Origin: Streptosporangiaceae bacterium
GTDB lineage: Bacteria > Actinomycetota > Actinomycetes > Streptosporangiales > Streptosporangiaceae
Assembly (NCBI GenBank): GCA_030050125.1
Contig: JASIJN010000321.1
Location: 1 to 5,997, forward strand
Length of the DNA stretch: 5,997 bases
Direction of reading: 5' to 3'
Notes under the pieces: model-generated
Told to the model about the DNA's origin: nothing
The model's input: only the letters and a program-made list of their open reading frames with translations
Database searches by the model: none
Made by a program: the position numbers and the translations under genes
Shown: positions 1 through 5,997 of the stretch, piece by piece
Layout: every line of letters starts with the position of its first letter
Position numbering within the stretch: the first letter of the stretch is position 1

Positions 1-1
1 C

Positions 2-1753
2 ACCGCGTACTTTGCCGAGCAGCCGCTCACCCCGCCGACCTACATCTTCCCGCTGGTCTCCGGCCAGTACTTCACGGTCACCAACACCAGCGACTTCCAG
101 ACCCTGCTCTACCTGCCGCTGTACTGGTACGGGGACCGGGGCAGCACGTCGGTCGACTACCGGCTCTCGCTCGGCAACCCCCCGGTCTACAGCGACGGCA
201 ACCGGGTGGTGACGATCACGCTCAAGCATTACGTCTGGTCCGACGGGGAGACGCTGAGCGCCCGCGACGTCGGGTTCTGGATCAACCTGCTCAAGGCCAA
301 CAAGGCCGAGTGGGCCAACTACGTGCCCGGCGGGTTCCCCGACAACGTCGTCTCCTGGCAGGCGGTCAACCCCACCACCGTGCGGCTCCTGCTGAACGCC
401 AGCTACAACCCGTTCTGGTTCACCTACAACGAGCTGTCACAGATCACGCCCCTGCCGATCGCGTGGGACCGGACCTCGCTGGCCAGCCCCGCCCCGGCGG
501 CGACCGCGGCCGGCCTGCCCGACACCACGCCCGCGGGCGCCCGGGCCGTGTATGACTTTCTCAACGGCCAGGCCACGCGGGTGACCGCCTACGCGTCGAG
601 CCCGATCTGGTCCGTGGTGGACGGCCCGTGGAAGCTCACCAGCCTGACCAGCCAGGGCGCCGCCACGTTCGTGCCCAACCCGGCCTACTCGGGACCGCAG
701 AAGCCGCGCCTGGCCAAGTTCGTCGAGCTGCCGTTCACCTCGGCCACGGCCGAGTTCTCGGTGCTGCGGGCCGGCCAGGCGGCCGGCGGCCCCGGCAGCT
801 CGGGGCAGCAGATCTCGGTCGGCTACGTGCCCGACAACGACCTGCCGCAGCAGCCGACCCTGCGCGCGGAGGGCTATCAGCTGATCAAGAACTACCCGTT
901 CGGCTTCGACTACATCGAGCCCAACTTCAACAACCCGAAGGTCGGGCCGATCCTGCGGCAGCTCTACTTCCGCCAGGCCTTTCAGCACCTCGTCGACCAG
1001 ACCGGGTGGATCCACGCGTTCTACGACGGCCTGGGCGTGCCCACCTACAGCCCGGTGCCGGCCAGCCCGCCCAACCCGTACGCGAACGCTCAGGCCTCGG
1101 TCAACCCGTACCCGTTCAGCGTGCCCGCCGCCCGGGCCCTGCTGGCCGCGCACGGCTGGAAGATCGTCCCGAACGGGGTCAGCACGTGCACCAGGCCCGG
1201 CACCGCGGCGGACGAGTGCGGCCAGGGCATCAAGGCCGGCCAGCCGCTCACCTTCACCCTCATGTACCCCAGCGGCCTGCCGTACACCGACGGCGCCATG
1301 GACGACCTGCAGTCGGTCGCCAAGCAGGTCGGCATCGAGATCTCGCTGAATCAGCAGACCGCGGCCACGGTCACCGCGACCATCTTGTCCTGCGCCGCCT
1401 CGTCGGCCGCCTGCAGCTGGCAACTCGGCAACTACGGCACCGCCTGGCTGTTCCAGCCGGACCACTACCCGACCGGCGACGAGATCTTCCAGACCGGGGC
1501 GCTCGGGAACGTGAACAACTACTCGAACCCGGGCGTCGACAAGCTGATCATCGCGACCACGCGCGCCCCGGCCAGCCAGGCCCAGGCCGCGCTCGACGCG
1601 TACGCGGATGAGGTCAGGCTGCAGCTGCCGGACTTCTGGCAGCCGAGCCCGGGGACCCTGATCACCGTGCAGTCGAACCTGCGCGGCGTGGTGCCGAACG
1701 CCTACGGCTTCATCAACCCGGAGGAGTGGTACTTCACGAAGGCCGCGGGATAA
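2..1753 (+). CDS. Extracellular solute-binding protein, family 5 (peptide/nickel ABC transporter type), 5' end missing
   Basis: The reading frame is open from base 2, so the gene begins left of the window; the GTG at 206 is internal, because clear family sequence precedes it. The 583 visible residues lack only the signal peptide and first part of the mature protein. The product should be an exported or lipid-anchored protein that captures peptides or similar solutes and hands them to a membrane permease pair. Family signs are WSDGE (residues 79-83) followed by an SARDVGFW helix start, the VPGGFPDNV segment, and NNYSNPGVDKLI near residue 505, which matches the usual NY(x)NPxVDxLI region. Four cysteines, at residues 396, 406, 464 and 471, lie in two close pairs (CX9C and CX6C) that could form disulfides outside the cell. 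The ORF looks intact to its TAA. Its expected permease partners are missing downstream, where only a scar remains. The family is secure; the substrate cannot be told. Confidence 0.93.
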   Translation, partial: TAYFAEQPLTPPTYIFPLVSGQYFTVTNTSDFQTLLYLPLYWYGDRGSTSVDYRLSLGNPPVYSDGNRVVTITLKHYVWSDGETLSARDVGFWINLLKANKAEWANYVPGGFPDNVVSWQAVNPTTVRLLLNASYNPFWFTYNELSQITPLPIAWDRTSLASPAPAATAAGLPDTTPAGARAVYDFLNGQATRVTAYASSPIWSVVDGPWKLTSLTSQGAATFVPNPAYSGPQKPRLAKFVELPFTSATAEFSVLRAGQAAGGPGSSGQQISVGYVPDNDLPQQPTLRAEGYQLIKNYPFGFDYIEPNFNNPKVGPILRQLYFRQAFQHLVDQTGWIHAFYDGLGVPTYSPVPASPPNPYANAQASVNPYPFSVPAARALLAAHGWKIVPNGVSTCTRPGTAADECGQGIKAGQPLTFTLMYPSGLPYTDGAMDDLQSVAKQVGIEISLNQQTAATVTATILSCAASSAACSWQLGNYGTAWLFQPDHYPTGDEIFQTGALGNVNNYSNPGVDKLIIATTRAPASQAQAALDAYADEVRLQLPDFWQPSPGTLITVQSNLRGVVPNAYGFINPEEWYFTKAAG

Positions 1754-1754
1754 C

Positions 1755-1869
1755 GTGACCGGCTACGTCCTGCGCCGCGTAGCCCGGATTCGCGATCATG
1801 CTCACGGTCATCGGCTTCAACCTGGCCGCCGACGCGCTCGCTCGTTCGCTCGACACCCGCGCGAGATAG
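1755..1869 (+). pseudogene. Fused remnant of two ABC permease genes (OppB/DppB start joined to OppC/DppC end)
   Basis: One base after the binding-protein stop, a GTG at 1755 opens with MTGYVLRRVA, which looks like the N-terminus of an OppB/DppB-type permease (commonly M-x-x-Y-x-x-R-R-[LVI]). From about 1783, in another frame, the DNA reads PGFAIMLTVIGFNL and then DALARSLDTRAR before TAG at 1867-1869. This resembles the C-terminal tail of OppC/DppC permeases, where a PG-(L/F)-A-I segment leads into a last membrane helix, FNLLGDGLRD and DPR. The second frame has a TAG at 1780-1782, so the two pieces cannot be one protein. The simplest reading is a deletion with its junction near 1779-1788 that removed most of both permeases. 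The evidence is remembered family consensus over short stretches (10 and 28 residues), stronger for the OppC tail. An assembly collapse would look the same. Confidence 0.75.
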
Positions 1870-1872
1870 GGT
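1845..1872 (+). promoter_or_regulatory. Weak candidate promoter for tal
   Basis: TAGGGT at 1867-1872 fits the loose actinobacterial -10 pattern TAnnnT. TTCGCT at 1845-1850 lies 16 bases upstream and is a poor -35 match. A better -35-like hexamer, TCGACA at 1850-1855, is only 11 bases from TAGGGT, which is too close. The site overlaps the tail of the permease remnant and is about 50 bases upstream of the tal start. It is offered only because the tal operon needs a promoter unless it is read through from the transporter gene. Confidence 0.2.
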
Positions 1873-1905
1873 CGTTCTGATATCCCCGGCGCCGGCGACC
1901 AACGC

Positions 1906-1911
1906 AAGGAG
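1906..1911 (+). promoter_or_regulatory. Ribosome binding site of tal
   Basis: AAGGAG is a strong Shine-Dalgarno sequence ending nine bases before the ATG at 1921. It fixes the tal start and is the best ribosome binding site in the window, fitting the first gene of a new translational unit. Confidence 0.85.
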
Positions 1912-1920
1912 CAAGGTGTC

Positions 1921-3030
1921 ATGAATGCGCGCCCCAACGACACACTCGCACAGCTGACCGAGGCCGGCGTGGCGGTATGGCTCGATGACATCAGCAGGGA
2001 ACGCCTGTCAACGGGCAACCTGGAGATGCTCATGCGGGATATGCACGTGCGCGGAGTGACGTCCAACCCCACGATCTTCGCGAAGGCGATCTCCAGCGGC
2101 TCCGCCTACCAGGGGCAGATCGCCGACCTCGCCGTGCGCGGCGTGACCGTCGACGAGGCGGCCCGGTCGATCACCACCTACGACATCCGCTGGGCTTGCG
2201 ACGTGCTGCGGCCGGTGTACGACCAGACGAACGGCGTTGACGGCCGGGTGTCCATCGAGGTCGACCCCAGGATCGCCAGGGACACGGCCAAGACCATTGC
2301 CGAGGCCAGGGCGCTGTGGTGGCTCGTGGACCGGCCCAACCTGTTCATCAAGATCCCGGCCACCGTCGAGGGGCTGCCCGCCGTCACCCAGTGCCTGTCC
2401 GAGGGAATCAGCGTCAACGTGACGCTGATCTTCTCGCTGGAGCGCTACGGGCAGGTCATCGACGCGTTCATGGCCGGGCTGGAAAAGGCGGCCGACCGCG
2501 ACGTGCCACAGCTCGCCTCGGTGGCGTCGTTCTTCGTCAGCCGGGTGGACACCGAGGTCGACGAGCGGCTGGACAAGATCGGCACCCCGGAGGCCGAGGC
2601 GCTGCGCGGCACGGCCGCCCTGGCCAACGCCAGGCTGGCCTACGAGCGCTACGAGCAGAAGTTCGCCACCCCGCGCTGGGCCGCGCTCAGCGCGCGGGGT
2701 GCCCGGGTGCAGCGGCCGTTGTGGGCGTCGACCAGCGTCAAGGACCCGGCCTTCGCCGACACCATGTACGTGGTGGACCTGGTGGCGCCGGACACGGTCA
2801 ACACCATGCCCGAGGCCACGCTGCACGCGACCCAGGCTCATGGCACGCTGCACGGCGACACCATCCACGGCACCTACGACCAGTCCAGGCGCGTCTTCGA
2901 GCGGCTCGAGGCCCTCGGCATCGGCTACGACGACGTGGTGACGGTTCTGGAGAACCAGGGCGTGCAGAAGTTCGAGGCGTCCTGGAACGAGCTGCTCGAG
3001 ACGATCAGGACCGAGATGGGAACCGCATGA
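1921..3030 (+). CDS. tal: Transaldolase
   Basis: Transaldolase moves a three-carbon dihydroxyacetone unit from sedoheptulose 7-phosphate to glyceraldehyde 3-phosphate, giving erythrose 4-phosphate and fructose 6-phosphate in the cytoplasmic non-oxidative pentose phosphate branch. The 369-residue product has the length of the long actinobacterial transaldolases. Visible motifs are TSNPTIF (47-53), the Schiff-base lysine K144 in FIKIPAT, the SVNVTLIFS strand with N166, the ASFFVSRVD strand (202-210), and LWASTSVKD (267-275), a phosphate-binding region of the family. The [13 protein letters not shown] segment (288-300) is also typical. All expected active-site elements are present, so the enzyme should be active. 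The ATG start is supported by AAGGAG nine bases upstream. The stop overlaps the zwf start by four bases. The usual upstream partner tkt is absent; a transporter remnant lies there instead. Confidence 0.98.
   Translation: MNARPNDTLAQLTEAGVAVWLDDISRERLSTGNLEMLMRDMHVRGVTSNPTIFAKAISSGSAYQGQIADLAVRGVTVDEAARSITTYDIRWACDVLRPVYDQTNGVDGRVSIEVDPRIARDTAKTIAEARALWWLVDRPNLFIKIPATVEGLPAVTQCLSEGISVNVTLIFSLERYGQVIDAFMAGLEKAADRDVPQLASVASFFVSRVDTEVDERLDKIGTPEAEALRGTAALANARLAYERYEQKFATPRWAALSARGARVQRPLWASTSVKDPAFADTMYVVDLVAPDTVNTMPEATLHATQAHGTLHGDTIHGTYDQSRRVFERLEALGIGYDDVVTVLENQGVQKFEASWNELLETIRTEMGTA
3027..3030 (+). promoter_or_regulatory. tal/zwf stop-start overlap (ATGA)
   Basis: The zwf ATG (3027-3029) and the tal TGA (3028-3030) share bases. 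Only a weak GGGA (3018-3021) precedes the start, so ribosomes finishing tal probably re-initiate on zwf, keeping the two proteins in step. Confidence 0.85.
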
Positions 3031-4562
3031 CATCGAATCCACTGCGCGATCCGCGTGACCGCAGGATCCCCCGGGTAGCGGAGCCCTGCGTCCTCGTCCT
3101 TTTCGGCGTGACCGGCGACCTGGCCAGCAAGAAGCTGCTGCCGGCCATCTACGACCTGGCCAACCGCGGCCTGCTGCCGCCGGGGTTCTCGCTGGTCGGC
3201 TTCGCCAGGCGGGACTGGGCGGACGAGGACTTCGCCAGGCTCACCCATGACGCGGTCAAGGCGCACGCGCGCACACCGTTCCGGGACTCGGTCTGGCAGC
3301 AGGTCTACGAGGGCGTGCGGTTCGTGCCCGGGGAGTTCGCCGACGACGAGGCATTCGACCGGCTGGCCGAGACCGTCGCCCAGCTCGACACGGAGCGGGG
3401 AACCGGCGGGAACTATGCCTTCTACCTGTCCGTGCCGCCGAAGGCCTTCCCCCAGGTGGTCGCGCAGCTGAAGCGGTCCGGGCTGTCCACGCCGCCGCAG
3501 CTGCCCGGCAGGCCGCGGCCCTGGCGCCGGGTCGTGATCGAGAAGCCGTTCGGTCACGACCTGGCCAGCGCGCGCGAGCTGAACGCGATGCTGGACGCGG
3601 TGTTCCCGGCGCACTCGGTCTTCCGCATCGACCACTACCTGGGCAAGGAGACGGTACAGAACATCCTGGCGCTGCGGTTCGCCAACACCCTGTTCGAGCC
3701 GGTCTGGAACCGCGGCTACGTGGATCACGTCCAGATCACCATGGCCGAGGACATCGGCATCGGCGCCAGGGCCGGGTACTACGACGGGATCGGCGCGGCC
3801 CGGGACGTGATCCAGAACCACCTGCTGCAGCTGCTGGCACTCACCGCCATGGAAGAGCCGGTGTCGTTCGAGGCGGACTCGCTGCGCCTGGAGAAGGAGA
3901 AGACGCTCTCCGCGGTCAAGATCCCCGAGGACCTCGCCGTCGGCACCGCCCGCGGCCAGTACTCCGCGGGCTGGCAGGGCGGGGTGGAGGTGCCCGGCTA
4001 CCTCGAGGAACAGGGCATCGCGCCGGACTCGACCACCGAGACCTACGCGGCGCTGCGGCTCGAGGTCGACACCAGGCGGTGGGCCGGGGTGCCGTTCTAC
4101 CTGCGAACCGGCAAGCGGCTGCCCAGCCGGATGACCGAGATCGCGCTTATGTTCCAGCGCGCCCCGCACCTGCCGTTCACGCGGACCGACACCGAGGAGC
4201 TCGGCCAGAACGCCCTGGTGATCCGGGTGCAGCCGGACGAGGGCATAACGGTCAGGTTCGGCTCGAAGGTGCCCGGGTCGGCCATGGAGGTACGGGACGT
4301 GAACATGGACTTCGCCTACGGCGAGTCGTTCACCGAGTCCAGCCCGGAGGCTTACGAGCGGCTGATCCTCGACGTGCTCATCGGTGACCCGCCGCTGTTC
4401 CCCCGGCAGCGGGAAGTGGAACTGTCCTGGAAGATCCTCGACCCGATCGAGGACTTCTGGGCCACCCACGCCAAGCCCGAGCAGTACCCGGCCGGAACGC
4501 CCGGCCCGGCGAGCGCGGACGCGCTGATCGCCCGCGACGGCCGGACCTGGCGCCGGCTCTAG
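3027..4562 (+). CDS. zwf: Glucose-6-phosphate dehydrogenase
   Basis: This enzyme oxidises glucose 6-phosphate to 6-phosphoglucono-1,5-lactone with reduction of NADP+ (or NAD+), the entry step of the oxidative pentose phosphate pathway. The product has 511 residues, normal for the family. The N-terminal Rossmann fold shows [19 protein letters not shown] with the nucleotide-binding G27, G30 and D31. EKPFG (172-176) and the substrate signature RIDHYLGKE (200-208) follow. D202 and H265 (in DVIQNH) have the same 63-residue spacing as the catalytic Asp-His pair of the Leuconostoc enzyme (D177/H240), and H203 matches its phosphate-binding His178. The frame stays open upstream to 2316, but that part is a shadow of tal; the ATG at 3027 sits in ATGA with the tal stop, which implies coupled translation. 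Family motifs begin about 20 residues after this start. Cofactor preference cannot be read from the sequence. Confidence 0.99.
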   Translation: MTSNPLRDPRDRRIPRVAEPCVLVLFGVTGDLASKKLLPAIYDLANRGLLPPGFSLVGFARRDWADEDFARLTHDAVKAHARTPFRDSVWQQVYEGVRFVPGEFADDEAFDRLAETVAQLDTERGTGGNYAFYLSVPPKAFPQVVAQLKRSGLSTPPQLPGRPRPWRRVVIEKPFGHDLASARELNAMLDAVFPAHSVFRIDHYLGKETVQNILALRFANTLFEPVWNRGYVDHVQITMAEDIGIGARAGYYDGIGAARDVIQNHLLQLLALTAMEEPVSFEADSLRLEKEKTLSAVKIPEDLAVGTARGQYSAGWQGGVEVPGYLEEQGIAPDSTTETYAALRLEVDTRRWAGVPFYLRTGKRLPSRMTEIALMFQRAPHLPFTRTDTEELGQNALVIRVQPDEGITVRFGSKVPGSAMEVRDVNMDFAYGESFTESSPEAYERLILDVLIGDPPLFPRQREVELSWKILDPIEDFWATHAKPEQYPAGTPGPASADALIARDGRTWRRL

Positions 4563-4572
4563 GCGGGGAGTG

Positions 4573-4579
4573 GGAGAGG
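4573..4579 (+). promoter_or_regulatory. Ribosome binding site of opcA
   Basis: GGAGAGG lies in the 21-base gap after the zwf stop. It is placed acceptably for either of two adjacent ATG codons (4584 and 4587), so the product may begin Met-Met or with a single Met; the site does not settle which. Confidence 0.7.
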
Positions 4580-4583
4580 CGCG

Positions 4584-5492
4584 ATGATGATCGACCTGAC
4601 CGATACCACCACCCACGCGATCCGGGATGCGCTGACCCGGGCCAGGGACCAGATGGGTGGCCCGACCTCCGGCATGGTGCTCAACCTGATCATCATGACC
4701 GACGAGTCAGCCCAGTACGACGCGGTGCGCGCGGCGAGCCAGGCGGGCCGGGAGCATCCGTGCCGGGTGCTCGGGGTGATCGCCAGGGACCTCGGCGCCG
4801 ACTCCCGGCTGGACGCCGAGATCAGGACCGGCGAGGGCGCCCCGGGACAGACCGTGCTGCTGCGGATGTACGGGCCGATGGGCCTGCACGCGGACTCGGT
4901 GGTCACCCCGCTGCTGGTGCCCGATACCCCCGTCGTCACCTGGTGGCCCCGCAGCGGCCCCAGCACCCCGTCCGGCGACCCGCTGGGCATGCTCGCGCAG
5001 CGCCGGGTCACCGACGCGGCGTCGGCCCCCGACCCGGCCAAGGCGCTCGACGCGCTCGCGGCCGGGTACCGGCCCGGCGACACCGACCTGGCCTGGACCC
5101 GGGCCACGCCCTGGCGCTCCCTGCTGGCCGCGGTCCTGGACCAGCCGCACGGCGAGATCCTCGGTGGCTCGGTCGCCGCCGAGCCACGGAATCCGAGCGC
5201 GGACCTGGTCGCGGCCTGGCTCTGCAGCCGGCTCGGCCCGGTGTTCGCCCGTGACGAGTCCTCCGGGCCCGGGATCACCGAGGTGCGGTTCGCCACCCCC
5301 GACGGCGACATCGCGATCACCAGGCCGGACGGCCGGACCGCCACGCTGAGCCGGCCCGGCCAGCCCGAGCGCCGGGTCGCGCTGCACCGCCGGGACACCG
5401 CCGAGCTGATGGCCGAGGAGCTGCGCAGGCTCAACCCCGATGAGGTGTACGGCGAGACGCTGGCCCGTTTCGCCGCCGTCATGGGGCGGTAG
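4584..5492 (+). CDS. opcA: Glucose-6-phosphate dehydrogenase assembly/activator protein OpcA
   Basis: OpcA is a non-catalytic partner of glucose-6-phosphate dehydrogenase. In cyanobacteria it activates or helps assemble the enzyme, and in corynebacteria it is described as needed for dehydrogenase activity. The 302-residue product is of ordinary length for the actinobacterial form. Recognisable blocks are the N-terminal VLNLIIMTDE strand (about 32-41), PVVTWWP (116-122), DLAWTRATPWR (168-178), and the C-terminal VALHRRDTAELMAEELRRLNPDEVYGETL region, which is interrupted by nothing unusual. No signal peptide or membrane segment is visible, so it should be cytoplasmic. Its place directly between zwf and pgl is the standard actinobacterial arrangement and strongly supports the call. 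The start is either of two tandem ATGs; the upstream one is used here. The stop is followed within five bases by the probable start of pgl. Confidence 0.97.
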   Translation: MMIDLTDTTTHAIRDALTRARDQMGGPTSGMVLNLIIMTDESAQYDAVRAASQAGREHPCRVLGVIARDLGADSRLDAEIRTGEGAPGQTVLLRMYGPMGLHADSVVTPLLVPDTPVVTWWPRSGPSTPSGDPLGMLAQRRVTDAASAPDPAKALDALAAGYRPGDTDLAWTRATPWRSLLAAVLDQPHGEILGGSVAAEPRNPSADLVAAWLCSRLGPVFARDESSGPGITEVRFATPDGDIAITRPDGRTATLSRPGQPERRVALHRRDTAELMAEELRRLNPDEVYGETLARFAAVMGR

Positions 5493-5496
5493 CGCC

Positions 5497-5997
5497 ATCA
5501 CCGCCCCCCAGGTCCTCATTCACCGCGACGCCGAGCTGCTGGCCAAGGCCGTCGCCGCCCGGCTGGTGACCCGGCTGGTCGACGTCAGCGCCGCGCGCGG
5601 TCACGCGTCGCTCGTGCTGAGCGGCGGCCGCATCGGCACCCAGGTGCTCGCCGAGCTGGCCGCGGCCCCGGCCCGGGACGCGGTCGACTGGCGGCACCTG
5701 GACATCTGGTGGGGCGATGAACGGTTCCTGCCGGCCGGGGATCGCGAGCGCAACGAGACCGCGGCCCGGACCGCTCTCCTCGACCACGTCGACGCGGCGC
5801 CGGAGAGAGTGCACCCGATGCCCGGACCCGACGGGCCGGACGGGCCCGACCCGGAGGCGGCGGCCGCCCGCTACGCGAGCTGGCTGCTGGCCGCCTCCCA
5901 GCCCGAGGACCACAGCCAGGTTCCGTCCTTTGACGTCCTGCTGCTCGGCATCGGGCCGGAGGCACAGGTCGCCTCGCTGTTCCCCGGCATGCCGGCC
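5497..5997 (+). CDS. pgl: 6-phosphogluconolactonase, N-terminal two thirds (3' end missing; start codon and activity in doubt)
   Basis: Pgl (DevB) hydrolyses 6-phosphogluconolactone to 6-phosphogluconate, the step after Zwf. The frame runs open to the right edge, giving about 167 of an expected 250-265 residues. Counted from the ATC at 5497, it shows the N-terminal APQVLIHRD block typical of actinobacterial homologues, LSGGRIG (S42-G44) for phosphate binding, WWGDERFLP (71-79), ERN (84-86), and the signature GIGPEAQVASLFP. Two things are odd. There is no ATG, GTG or TTG between the opcA stop and the conserved N-terminus; ATC stands where homologues would have Met. Also, the signature residue normally His (PDGH, PEGH, PDTH) is Gln157 (codon 5965-5967). 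The only earlier in-frame start, ATG 5440, would add 19 unlikely residues and overlap opcA by 53 bases; the first GTG, at 5566, would remove conserved sequence. Family and context are firm; the start and whether the product is active are not. Confidence 0.9.
   Translation, partial: MTAPQVLIHRDAELLAKAVAARLVTRLVDVSAARGHASLVLSGGRIGTQVLAELAAAPARDAVDWRHLDIWWGDERFLPAGDRERNETAARTALLDHVDAAPERVHPMPGPDGPDGPDPEAAAARYASWLLAASQPEDHSQVPSFDVLLLGIGPEAQVASLFPGMPA

Noticed and set aside
12..212. A 66-codon + strand ORF at the left edge
   Set aside because: It is a Ser/Thr/Arg-rich shadow in another frame of the binding-protein gene, whose own frame is open through this stretch.
437..1465. A 342-codon open frame on the minus strand opposite the binding-protein gene
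   Set aside because: Low-complexity translation typical of antisense frames in GC-rich coding DNA; the + strand frame is a clear family 5 binding protein.
1755..1880. A 41-codon GTG-started ORF as a genuine small gene
   Set aside because: Only its first ten codons look like protein sequence (a permease N-terminus). The rest is Arg/His-rich out-of-frame reading of the second permease's tail.
1886..1895. CCGGCGCCGG palindrome as a transcription terminator
   Set aside because: A ten-base palindrome with no loop or T-run cannot form a normal intrinsic terminator stem, and such sequences arise easily at this GC content.
2316..3026. Upstream extension of the zwf frame to a start at 2316
   Set aside because: It would overlap tal by about 700 bases and encode Arg/Ala/Gly-rich sequence without similarity to the dehydrogenase, whose nucleotide-binding motif begins soon after ATG 3027.
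2008..3042. A 344-codon open frame on the minus strand opposite tal
   Set aside because: Tal on the + strand is complete and well supported; the antisense translation shows no recognisable domain.
2925..4616. A 563-codon open frame on the minus strand opposite zwf
   Set aside because: It is a shadow of the high-GC zwf gene: the + strand shows complete catalytic motifs, while the minus translation is rich in Arg, Gly, Val and His with no family motif.
4559..5482. A 307-codon minus-strand frame almost exactly matching opcA in extent
   Set aside because: The match in extent follows from opcA codon bias. The Ser/Arg-rich translation has no motif, while OpcA motifs are clear on the + strand.
5440..5496. 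ATG at 5440 as the true pgl start
   Set aside because: It would add 19 residues rich in Arg, Trp, Pro and Ser that do not resemble a Pgl N-terminus, lies 53 bases inside opcA, and has no good ribosome binding site. Kept only as an alternative.

Overview
The window is high-GC, densely coding DNA with all supported genes on the + strand. The order tal-zwf-opcA-pgl, the presence of opcA, the roughly 370-residue transaldolase and the strong G/C bias at third codon positions point to an actinomycete (Actinomycetota). I cannot place it more finely from sequence alone.

Layout: (1) 2-1753 is the 3' part of an extracellular solute-binding protein of the peptide/nickel ABC-transporter type (family 5), cut by the left edge. 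(2) 1755-1869 is a short stretch that I read as a deletion scar. It holds the first ~10 codons of an OppB/DppB-type permease fused, out of frame, to the last ~28 codons of an OppC/DppC-type permease. (3) 1921-5492 carries tal, zwf and opcA, complete and tightly packed; zwf starts inside the tal stop codon. (4) From about 5497 to the right edge is the N-terminal two thirds of 6-phosphogluconolactonase (pgl).

Function: zwf, opcA and pgl make the oxidative branch of the pentose phosphate pathway (glucose-6-phosphate to 6-phosphogluconate, giving reduced nicotinamide cofactor), and tal belongs to the non-oxidative branch. In many actinobacteria a transketolase gene (tkt) sits immediately upstream of tal; here its place is taken by the transporter remnant.

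The points most worth a second look are the permease deletion scar, which leaves an apparently intact binding protein without adjacent permeases; the pgl reading frame, which has no ATG, GTG or TTG where its N-terminus should begin (ATC stands there); and a His-to-Gln change in the pgl signature GIGPEAQVASLFP at a position expected to be catalytic. No RNA gene, CRISPR array, insertion sequence or convincing terminator was seen. I see no evidence for a wholly new multi-gene system here.
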